The position numbers and the translations under genes are program-made. Source: Sextonia rubra (taxonomy: Eukaryota; Streptophyta; Magnoliopsida; Laurales; Lauraceae). Taken from it: a stretch of 64,000 nt of DNA. The stretch spans positions 38,403,871 through 38,467,870 of the forward strand of contig JASUAD010000018.1 in assembly GCA_037013555.1 (NCBI GenBank), read 5' to 3'. The notes beneath the pieces were generated by a model. The model did not search any database. It was not told where the DNA came from and saw nothing but the letters and a program-made list of their open reading frames with translations. Position 1 is the first letter of the stretch; each line of letters begins with the position of its first letter. This document shows positions 1-12,000 of the stretch, piece by piece.

Positions 1-504
1 TTATGTATGCAATATGGACAATAGTTATGCATGCAATGAGGTTAATACCAATGGATATTCGAGTATCAAAGCACAATGTACTTACTAACTGTTGAGCTAA
101 AGTTCAAGGAAACTGAAGAGGACCTAAACATTAGGGATGAAAAAAAATTGAGGGAGGACACGAATGAGAATTCCAGTGGATTTACAGTTCAACCACCCCT
201 CCACCATCAAATGGTTAGGCAAGTGAATGTGAACTGTTTTAAACAACAAAAAAGCCACTCGACATTTCAGATTTTCAAATTGAACATGATATACAAGAGT
301 AACATCACATAAAGTTGAACAGCAGTCCCACTTAACATGCACTGCCAATGATTCAAGCCAATCATGACAACAGTAAGAATTTTGCACATTGTTCAAATTC
401 TTGATTTTAATAACTAGTCATTCCACTAAAGTAGACGCACCATACAACAATTTCTCAACTATGATACCCGGTTTCTTCAAAATAGGCAACATGTCACATC
501 ATAG

Positions 505-808
505 CCATCGATGTGTGGTAAAACTAGAAAATATAGAATCAGAAATGAACACATTCAAAAGCATTCAGGATTAGCTTTAATAGGTGATAAATTAATAGAG
601 ACTCATCTAAGATGGTCTGGACATGTCCAATGCAAGGCAACAACAGGATCAGTGAGAAAAAGTTTCTCTACACAGGTTGATGAACCCTCAAGGAAAAGGG
701 TAGGCCAAAGAGGACATGGATGAAAGTAGAAAGGATAGGTTTAAAGAAGTGCAACCTATCTGACCGCAACATAGTTGAAACAAGCCATTGATGATGATGA
801 TTTTATTG
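505..808 (+). mobile_element. LINE (L1-like) ORF2 C-terminal fragment with 3' tail
   Basis: The plus strand reads GKTRKYRIRNEHI, LALIGDKLIETHLRWSGHVQ and, after a frameshift near 700, GRPKRTWMKVERIGLKKCNL. This is the typical end of plant LINE reverse-transcriptase proteins (LRWFGHVxRRP ... GRPKxTW). It ends in a (GAT)n tail at 791-801. Most of the final IHVADPN-type motif is missing, so a small deletion precedes the tail. It lies in the ECA3 intron downstream of exon 7 and is antisense to the gene. The rest of 1-1250 shows no further ECA3 exon or other gene. Confidence 0.75.
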
Positions 809-1250
809 CACTGAGAAGATACTGAATGTTTTTGGGGTGACTTAGACGAATATTAAGAGATCAAAACCACATTTTTGAAGATCTATGCATGCAAAGATCG
901 GAGCCATTATTCCTCAATCTGAGAGACAAGGCCATCTAATACTATTTAATGTCTTTCAGAATAATCAAACAGTTCTAAGAGTCACAGTACACCCATTTCT
1001 ATTTGAAGATATTTCTTTTATTTTTCATTATTTTAGGCGTTCTAGAGCTATAAGCTGCAAATCAGTCTAACTAGGCCAGGTTGAATCGACACATGGGTGA
1101 CCAAGACATCCATTGAATCCGAGTTTTAAAACACTGCTAAAGGGGTTACCATTTTTTTAAGAATTAGTATGCATATGTAAATATCGATAAAATAATTCTA
1201 ACAAAGAATGACTATGTATTGAATGACAATATAGTAGAAAGTTAGCTTAC

Positions 1251-4200
1251 CATTCCGCAGCACAGTTGCAACATCAGCTTGGTAGGCTCGTAACTCCTAC
1301 AATGGTTGTATCACAGAACAAAATAAGAAGTAAAAATATGAAACTAAAGTACCAAGAACAAGTATATGAAGAATATCTATAACTTAATAAGGATATTAAC
1401 TTCAAAATTTTGCTTAAATAAAAAAACCATATGCACAACTGTAAAGTACAATTCCCAATCTCGTGCATACGTAAGTGTTGAAAAACAATCATCTTCCTCC
1501 AGAATCCAGATAATTTAAATACTTTTGCATGCTAGGTTCTTGGCAGTTTATTGCTAAAAGGTTTTCCAGTAGTTTTTTCACATTCAGCTAAGTTGTAATT
1601 GGTGGATGCCACTCATCCAAGATAAATTGTAGTAAAGTCATGCTCCTTGACTTGAAGTGAATCGAGGGAGCACTGAATTAATTCGAAAAAAAAAAAAGGT
1701 AGCTAAGTCTTGATGACAATGAACCTAGAGTGGCCAGTGCTCAAACAGCATAAGATGTCGCTGCGGCTTAGACATTCAATTTGGAAAGAGACATAATGAA
1801 TACTGTCATCCAACAATTCAGACTAGATGTTCAAAGAAGACAAATTAATTAATTTGTAATTGGATAGAAGCAAATACTTAACTTTACAAAATTGAATGAA
1901 TAGTTAGATATTAAATGAATAGTTAGACGAAGCTGTAGGCCAAGACATGAAGATGCTTAACAGTAAAAACAAAGAGCAACCAAGTAGTAGAGGTGCATTG
2001 CTCCCCAGCCTGTAATAGATGATAGTCAAAATCTCCATAAACAAAAATGTTTTCATTTTAAGAGGATAAATTGCTAGAAGCAAACAAGACAACATAGTCT
2101 TATCTTCTGCCCTTCTAGTCTCAACATTTATTTTCCACTTCGCAAGAACTTGGTAGACTCTGGCCATTCCAATTAGTTCATACCATTGAACCGAACTGCA
2201 ATGAGTCTGACAAACTGATTGTTTTGAAAGTCAGATCCAACAACTCTGGTTGATTTTAATCTACTTCCACCACCGAATTAAGGGATTAGACCATTAAAAT
2301 CACTACCTGAAGTGTTAATTACATCACTTGGGTTTCAGAAGGGTACATGGCAATAACAAGATCGTTTAGCAATACTTAATTTATGCAGTCACATGTCTGC
2401 AATTTCAGCCAAAAAAAGTGCAGTAGAAGTGAAACGTTCAGGGAACAATATCAGTATAAAATCATGCGACAGTCAAACATCTACCAAAATATAAAAACAT
2501 ACTCAAAGAGCAACTTGCCAGACATCAGAAGACTGCAGTGAGGCAAGGATAACCATATGCTTAGTGCAACAATACAGTCTAAGTAGATCTAATAGAACTC
2601 TCCCAAGTCCCAATAGTGATCCAGTCACTAAGAAATCACTCCCAAAATATACAAAATTGTAAATCATACCTTTTCATGAAGATCTTCATGCCCCATTGCA
2701 AGAAAACAGTCACAATCTAGAAAACAAAAAACAACTATTTTCCTGATTTTTCCCTCAAATTTCATAAAATTCCCATCAAAAGGCTGCCAAAATATAGCTG
2801 TCATTCACCAAAAGCAGAACAAATCTGCCCATGGATTTTATTCTGTGTGCATGCCTAATGTAGTTGGCATTGTGGCTTAAGTCAACCATATGGCTGGTGC
2901 CATCATCCCAAGCTCTGCCAGACAAGGTCTCTGGAGATCGGCACTTAGATACCAACTCTAGTCCTAGCTTGTAAAAGAGATGACAAAGAGAAAGAAGGAA
3001 GGTGCGATGAGAGGAGCAAAGCGAAACATGAATTAGAGAAAGAAAAGAGTTTTTAATCAATGTAGTTAACCACTCTCCTGAATTAATATCACCAAGAGTG
3101 AGTGTTACAAGACTCCCCTAAGTAATTTCTTATATTCCCACATTGTAGTTTATAATTACTTCCACTTCCAACATTAGCATCACTCACATTAATTCATTTG
3201 GAAGCAGCCGCTACAAAATATTCTTTTGAATTGATAATTTGACTTGAACCGGCAACCTTGTAGTTGCAACAATGAGGTCCTTCCAAATATTCTCAAGGGC
3301 TCTTGTCCACCATTGCATAATATCATTTTAGTATTTTTTTCAGTATTTACAAAAGACTATATATATCAGTATTTACAAAAGACTATATATATATCAGTAT
3401 TTACAAAAGACTATGCCGAAGACTGCCCCCATTCACAAAATCAGCAAACCAGCTAGTCATCCAAATGATTCAATCATTCAGAAGCACAATTGAAATCCAC
3501 CACCATGTAAATCTTAGGAAAACTTCCACAAATTGAGTGCAATACATGGTTGAAAAGCTAAAAGCAGGAGTGCGAAAGAAGGTTATAAGGGAACATAAGA
3601 ATCAAGTAAATAGAACTCATAATACATACTTGTGTGTGTGCATAGATAAATAAATAGGTAGGTGGGTGGGTAGAGAGAGACAAAGAGTAAAGAAACCTCA
3701 AGTGCAGATAAATCTCCAAGAATACCATTTCAAACTGCATGCTGCACCCAATGCTGGAGAATGCACAGTTGCTAACAAGTAATACAATACATGGAAAGCC
3801 TTACAACAGCAAGGAGAAGTTGATGGCTACATGTAAAACGCAAATAACAACTATGTATCCACAGAAAATGCACTTTGGCCCTATACAATTAGATTACAGG
3901 TATCCTTAAATAGAAGGCTGTGAACTTGCCTCGAGAGCCTTCTCAGCATTGGTTTCTGTAATTACACCAACAGCTGCATTTGCTGCCAAGATCATCAGGA
4001 TGACCTGCATGATTAATTGAAAAGCACTCATAAAGGAGAAAAAAATCCATTGAACAGAAGTGTAAGCCCCAAGGGTTTTGTCACAAGTCTAAAATCGAAT
4101 ATGATCAGGGCAGCTTTCTATAACACTGAAAAGATAAAACACCCATGCAGCAAATTATACAAGTAGATAATCAAATACTTCCGAAAATAATATATTGATT

Positions 4201-5945
4201 ATTGTGATAGAAATTTAAAATAAAGTATTAGATGATCGCTAAAAGTGAGTTTGATATACACAAACCGCACATGCAATAGCAATCTTAGCTGGACGGATGG
4301 TTATCATCTATAGGCATTTGGCAGTTTGGACCCGATGATAAAGAGAACCAGATAGGAGTCATAGGAGTACGACCAGCTGCCTTTTCTAGTTAACCACAAA
4401 TCAGCAGTACTGGATTTTTTTTTTTGCAATAATTCTTTTAAATATCAATTTAGGCAGAAGAGAATGCATCTCCAGCTCAAAAAAGTATTGGAGTGACGGT
4501 TCTATATCCTGGTGCTGGTCTTTGCGCCCATCAAGACTGGGAAAAATCAGTGCCAGTCTTTGTGGCCATCTTTAATTGTTAAATATTTAAAAAATTTAGT
4601 ATTTAATCTTTGACCCATCATTATAATTTATAAATTCATCAATGTAGCACATATCAGGCTTCCAAATTTTCATAAGAGATTTTATGGGGCTTTCCAATTC
4701 TTATGGGGCTTTCCAAATATGCATGCACAAAAGCCAACACACACACACACATAAATGTGCATGTAAACACGAAGACATGTACGCAAAAACGTGCATGCTG
4801 ACATGCCCATGCACACATGCCCGCAAAAATGTGCATGCATTCAGGCAAGCATGCACAAATTATGAATCAAACACAATCAAGATAAACATGAATTTCCCAA
4901 ATCTAAACTGAACGCAGTTGCTTAGAGTATTATCCTAACTCATCACTTAAGGTGCATGCTGATACTAGCATGGCCCATGATCAGCCAGCCCATTGGCCCC
5001 AGTCCAAAAGCTTAGAAGTGGAGGTCCAAGGCCACCAAGGTCCACTAAAAGAAGTTCTAGATCATGCCTCCAGAACACTCCCAACCTATATTTTCAGTAG
5101 TAACTAAATATTAGGGATAGATATAAAATTTTTTAGAAGGCTTTGCTAAGGAAATCTTGTATTGATTTAGACTTCTATTTTAATTAGAATTGTAATCCCT
5201 CCTTAGGGACAAGTTTATTGATTAATAGATTTTTCTCCTAGAGTGTTCTCTCAATTATGTGCATGTGTTGCGAGACCAAGACGGTTTTGATCCCTATGGA
5301 TCCCCATATCCCTAAGCTTCAGCTTGGAGAGTATTCGTGGCTACTCTTTCCCTACCCACACCGTGTCACGTGTACCAATACCATGCGCATGCACACACAT
5401 GAATATGCACACACACCAACACACAAATGCATGCACACATAAGCATGTAAGCACATAAACAACTATTTTCAAAGATGAAGCACAAGAACTTGTATGCGAG
5501 AATGTTGTCATTCTGTAAAGTTGCACACAATTCCCTGCATGCATGCAAATTACTAACAGATAGATGCAGCAAGTAAGCACATAAACAATTTTTTCCAATG
5601 GTGATGCACATAAACTACTAAATCTTGCAAACAAGAAAAATAATAGAGTACAAATAATCTCTTACAGAAGGTTCCAAAAATGCAGTTAAGCCCGTCTCTC
5701 CATCAATTACAGCCAAAAGAAATGAAACAATGGCAGCTGCTATCAATATCTTAACAAGTAAATCATCAAATTGCTTCAAAATTAATTTCCATAAGTGAGT
5801 GCCTGCAAGGAATACGAAGGGAGAGAATAAGAGGCCTATATAATGAAAAAGATTCAACAAAACATCTCTATAACATTAAGAATCATAAACGGGTATTTAA
5901 AGAATATCATTAAGATACTCAAAACCTTTTTATGTGTCCATGTCT

Positions 5946-6003
<58 letters not shown>

Positions 6004-9000
6004 GATGGTGAGAGAGGGAAGTTGAGGATAACTTTACTTTAGTGCCAAAAATTAACAAGAATATTATCTATCCAAACAATGGGAATATTCTAAAGAAACA
6101 AAAAGGTACAATAAAAACAACATATTCATAAAGTACATCCCTAATGTCCACATGTGAAAGGCAAAAGCATCCAAGAGAACCTTCAAAAGGAAAAATTAAC
6201 AAAGATTGCATGCTTATTACTTACTTTCTTCTTGAGGCAGCACTGCAGTTTATGTAAGATACATGCAGGGAAAAACAGAAGATAATCAGATCTTCATTTC
6301 AAAAATTGAACCAAATAAAAATTATTGTACTCAGCAAAAGAAACTTCTAAAAAGAATAAACAGATCACATAGATGGTTACACTTGGATGCATAACACTTC
6401 ATCCAGAAAATGGGAAATGTGAAGGGGACAGCACGCATTAGCAATGGGTAAAATTCCACCCCATTTGCATGATTTTAAAAATGTACTTCAGAAAATAATT
6501 GAGAAAAGTTTGGCCCAATAAAGTGAATGTTCAACCATCCCCAATCCATGAAATCAACCTTCATATTCACCATGAATTGGCAGCCCCATAATGCCAAACT
6601 ATCCATATGCAGTGTTAATGCACACTCTTAAGTCTCAGGTAACTCTTTAACTCTAAATCATGTGGCGAAGCATGAGTTCACTTGCATTAGGAAAAGTCCA
6701 AATAAGGTGTTAATAATGTATGCTATCCATGTCAAACTTCAAATAAACTTGATTGGGATGGTCAGAGGATGTGTTTCATACAGGTTGGCACCTTGCCCCG
6801 GACTCACCAATATGACCCAGACCTAACCTGATCCACAAGAGTTTAGCTTAGCTTATGCAATACCAAACCTTCCCTATGATAGGTACGAATCAGGTCAAGT
6901 ATGTTCCAGGTTGCCTTACACTCCTTTCTTTTTAAAGAAATATTGAATAATTTAAGAAAAACTGCTTTTATATTAGTATTACATTATTAATATGTAAATA
7001 GGTCATAAAAGGGGCAGCATGGTTGAGGCAACAAAAACTGAAACCTACCGAGTCAAAATCTATAAAGCATACCCACCCTAACTACAATGTAGATGCAGGG
7101 AAAACTAGCATTTCAACAAGTTACTACTTGGCAATATACTGACTTCGGCTTTGAAAGGCATAGTTCAAATACCATTGTAAAAGGTATTATGGACAACACA
7201 AATGATCAAGGATGAAAATACCAGTTGGAAAAGGTGTAATCGATCAGATCCAAAACAATACATATTGGGCGTTGAATCAGATTGTAGTTGAGGTCAAAAA
7301 AAAATCCAACATAGTGAGAATATAAAATAAAAAAATAAAAAAAATAAAAGAGGTTATATTTTGACGATTATTGTTATTAGCAACTAAAATAATGTATGTA
7401 ATGGACTCTCTTAGTGTCATACAGGTCTTATATCACCCTGTATGATTTCTACTTTTCTTCTTCTCATCATCAAAGCCTAGTCCCAACTATGTTGAGTTCC
7501 ACTACATGAATTTTGTTTTTTCTCATAATTCAAAGCCAAGAGAAATATACTAAAAGGCTACCAAAGCTACCCAAAAACAAAGAAAACCACCAATTCCACC
7601 AATAAAAAACAAAGTTCACAATTGACAAGCTCGTACGAGTTACACCCTTTTTCCAAAGATATCCACTTTCAAGTTTCACGCTTCATTTGACATGTGTAAA
7701 AGACGCAAACAAAACTTTCATCCAGTCCCTCACTTCCTCCATAGCATCTGCCAAAGTCCAAGGAGCACTGCAAACTCCTGAGGCCCATCTAGCATAAGAC
7801 AAATCTCCTTCCACCATAATGCCCCAAAAAATTAGAGATACAGGCTTCACAGAGACCGATCCCAAAGCTTCTATTTCCACTTTAATATCAGAGCAGAAGC
7901 CAAGCAGACTGGTGAAGGTTTTAAGACAATACTGACGTACTTGTTTGCCTACATTCATGATACTAATCTTTTAAGTTAAAACCTACTAAGTTAATGACAA
8001 ACTAGTTGAAACAAAATTAGATCAAAACCAAGTGTTTACTGCTAAGTACACTAGCACTACTTAGTTTACTCTCACCGACTTTCTACTTACTATTAATCAT
8101 TGTTGTTAAAATTCAAGGATTCATATCCCAAATCCTACAAGCCATATTGAATCCCAAGGATAATGATTTGTGTTTATACAAAAATCCTATTAATAGATGA
8201 ACCTTAAGATCATGTGTAAATCTCATGAATACATGTTTTATTCGAACGATTCCCCTAGAAGGGAATATCCGCATGGGCTGATAGTAAAAATTTTTTACAA
8301 TTTCTTTATTCTATGGGGTTTCTATTTTTAATAGGTTATATAATAATTAATAAAATGATTTAGTGTTGGTAGGAAATACCTTTTACTGTAGAATTAAGAC
8401 AACAAAAGTAAATAAAGCACTACCAAGAATGAAGACAAGAAAAGCTACAAGGCCCGATGGCATTCCAAGAGATGATTGGAACGCTCAGGAGAAATTTGAT
8501 GGGTTAGGGTAACTACGCTCTTCAATAGAATAGTTAGGACAGAAATTCCAGATGAATAGAGAATCAGTGTTATAGTACCTATAAATAAGAACAAAGGTGG
8601 TTAAAAAAGTTGCACTAACCATTGTGGGACTAAACTTATGAGTAACTCTATGAAACAATGATAGAGTAATGGAGAAAGACTTGACAAGAGACCAAGATAT
8701 CTAATTATAAATTTGGTTTCATGCTAAGGATATCATTATAGTAAGTAATCAATTTGGTAGCATTCAAAGTTTATCAATTTGATGGCATTAAAGTTCAAAC
8801 TCAACTGTCTCAAAGTTCGAACAGAAGTTTAAGAGTTTTTAATTATAATACTTCTAATGCTAGATACCAACCTCCAATATTTATTGAAATTAACCAATTA
8901 CCATTTCTACTTGCTGAGAATGAGTCATTAAAAGAATTTGTGAATGAGCCCTTCACACCCTTAAAACAATTTCTAGAAATACTGCCAGAAATGCTGCAGT

Positions 9001-12000
9001 AAAAATGTTCAAAAAAGAAAAAGAATTAAAAACTATTCTTCAAAACATACTAGGAAAAATAGGATTAACTTTAGATTTATGGCCTCCAAACAAAATGCTG
9101 TGTACATTTCAAAAACCGCAAATTATATTGATAATAACTAGATTATGCAAAAAAAGACTGATTTCATTCTCTTCACTTGAGAACCCACATACTGGTGCTA
9201 GGATAGGGTCCATTATCCTTAAAAACAGAGGAGACTATAATATTCAAAATAAAATAATTTCTATAACGTTAGATAATGCAAGCTCCAACAATGGAGCAAG
9301 TTGAAATATTAAAATCTACTCTCCCACTTAATTTAAATGGGGTTATGTTTCACAATAGATGTGGATGTCACATCTCAACTCTCATAGTACAAGATAGTTT
9401 ACAATTTATTATGCATGCAATAAAAGTAATTAAATACACAATAGGGTATATTTTTTTCATCTCCTTTGAGAAAACAAAATTGGAAGGAAATATGTAAAAC
9501 TCTTAATAAAAATCCAAAAAAAAAAAAAACAATCCAATGTAAAACATTGTTGGAAATTTACTTATCAAATGTTAAGAGAAACTTGCAATTATGAACGCAT
9601 AGTTAATCAACACCATGCTTTATATTTATCACATGCAGATAATTCTATGGGTAAAAAAGATTGGCAAATTGATGAAATTTTTTTATTAGTTTCTTTTTAT
9701 AATGCAACCTTATTTTTTTATGGGGTATGTTGCCCCACATCATCTCAAACTTTGAACCATTTTTATTAAATTAGTCTTACTTTTGCAAAATATAGAAATG
9801 TATAGACTTTGCAGAATATGTATATAGCAATGGAAATGAAGTTTTCACAATACTGGAGAAATGCTCCATTAGCATTTTGTTTAGCCTTTGTTTTAAATCC
9901 TAGGGGTAAAATTAGTAGGTGCAGAAACTTTACTTTAAGCAATAAATAATAATATGAATGCTACAAGTGTAATAATATTTATATCATCAAAACTTATTAG
10001 AAAAACTTTTTATTAAATATTCTACCCAAATGGGTAGATAGGAAACACCCTCTACTCCTATGGGCACTCACTAACCATAGGGAGGGAAAAACAAAAGCTA
10101 TCTAGAATCTGTTTACTCAAGGAAGTAGTTCATCTTCCTCCGAATCCAGTCAAGCTATCAATGAATTAACAACGTATCTAAAAATTCCGCCGATTGAAGT
10201 CCCAAATGATGACACCAGCATCAATCTTTTGGCTTGATGGAAAACAGGTGAAAGTAGATTTCTACTACTTTCCGCCATGGCCCATGATTTACTAATAATT
10301 CAAGTGTCTACAGTTGCATTGGAGCAAGCTTTTACTGCAAGTGGGCAACTTATTGACAACACTCAAATGATGTTGTCAAAAGAAACAATGGAAACAAGCA
10401 TGTCCCTGCAAGACTGGTTCCTATCAAAGAAACAGAAGCAAAACTTGATGTTGAAAGAAGAAATAGAAGGCGACTTTTTAGCAATAGAAATATCATAGTA
10501 TTCACAAAATTATCATAATTGTAATTTTTATAAAATTTATTTCAAGTTAGTCATTATCATCATAGTTGTTGTAACTTTATTTTCAGAAAATTCTCGTACT
10601 TTTTAATTTTTATTTTTTTATTATAACTTTCATAAAGTAGAAATTATCATCAAACTTGTAAATTTTATTTAAAGTTCTTGTATATTACCATCAAAGTTAT
10701 TGTAAACTTCATTTCAGGGAATATAATTTAATTCATGTTTTTCTCCAAGAAATGTTTGTGTATTAATATTAGTAATTTTAATAACATTTCAAGTTGAAAA
10801 CCCAAAAAATGCATTTAAATTTAATCAAAAATAATAATATATAAATAAAAATTTTGTAAAACCTATGGGCAACACAGCCTAGCAGAGCATGGTTTCAGTC
10901 GTGTCGTGGGCCACGCCGCCCAAGAGAATAAGGGCATGTTTGGCAAACTAAGAGGAATCCTCCATCTAGGGGATTCCTTCATTCCCTTAAAACCAAACTA
11001 TCCTCTCTAAGGATTTTTTATAAGAGGAATCATCTCATCCCAGGTTTGGAAAAAACCAAGATTCATTCACAATTACTTCTTTATCTTTATGGATTTGCAA
11101 AATTCAATGTGGGGAGGTGGAGATGGAGGAATCAATGGAAGAGAGAACTTTTGATGGGTTCGGAGGATTTAATTTTAAACAATCCCCTCTTACTTTTCCT
11201 CTTTTTACCCAAACGTGGGTTTTCTTTGCAATTGAGGAAAACAAGAGAGGATTCCTCTTGGAGGATGGTATCCAAACATGCCCTAAAGGTCAATTTCAGA
11301 TGCCAATCATCGAAAATCCCACACTCCAGCAAAAATATGGCCATGTTTCAAGCAAAAATGACCCAAATGTTAATTCCAGCATTCAATTTCATGCAATAAA
11401 ATCTAAGGTCACATTTGGTAACAAGTAAAATTCACAGAATTAAGGATTCTTCACTGCCCTAGAATAAGGCTTTCCTCGTTAGAGATTTGTATAGCTTAGG
11501 ATTCCTCAAGTCGTGTTTGTTAACATGTAAGGAATCTGCAGATTTGAGAATTTTATACCATCCCCCTTTAAGTGAGGATTTTCAAATCACTTGAGAATCA
11601 TACAAAAAGAAAATCTTAATTCTCAAATGGCCAAAATCCTCAAGGATTTACAATTATCATAGGTTTTCTCAAAATAGAAATCTTTTTCTCGAGCATTTGG
11701 TTGTCAAATTCGATCTAATACTTTCTAAACTAGGGTTCCTTATAAAAAAAAAAATAAAAACGAATATCAAGAGACTTAACAAAATAGGAAAGAAATCGAA
11801 AGGCAGCAGAAATCTAGATTCTGAGTAGACATGCTCTTGTGCAAATTCTTCCTATTTTTCTCACAAACAGTTTCCACCATGAGTCCTATATAATCCATAA
11901 TCCACATCATCATCATCACTTCCTTACATCAATAGTGGCCATGTTAAGACTCCAAAGTAGAGTTTTATGTAGGGTAAGAGTCCAAGTGTCAAGTGAATAT

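Noticed and set aside
4654..5611. Short His/Thr/Cys-rich open frames
   Set aside because: They are translations of CACACA/TGCATG low-complexity DNA inside ECA3 intron 5.
7740..7790. miR399-type target for a PHO2 leader (TGCCAAAG word)
   Set aside because: Only 8 bases agree, and it lies in ECA3 intron 3, far from the UBC23-like fragment.
11400..11720. Second MITE after the Tourist element (CATTTGGTAAC ... GCATTTGGTTG)
   Set aside because: The two end words lie in direct, not inverted, orientation and no flanking duplication was seen.
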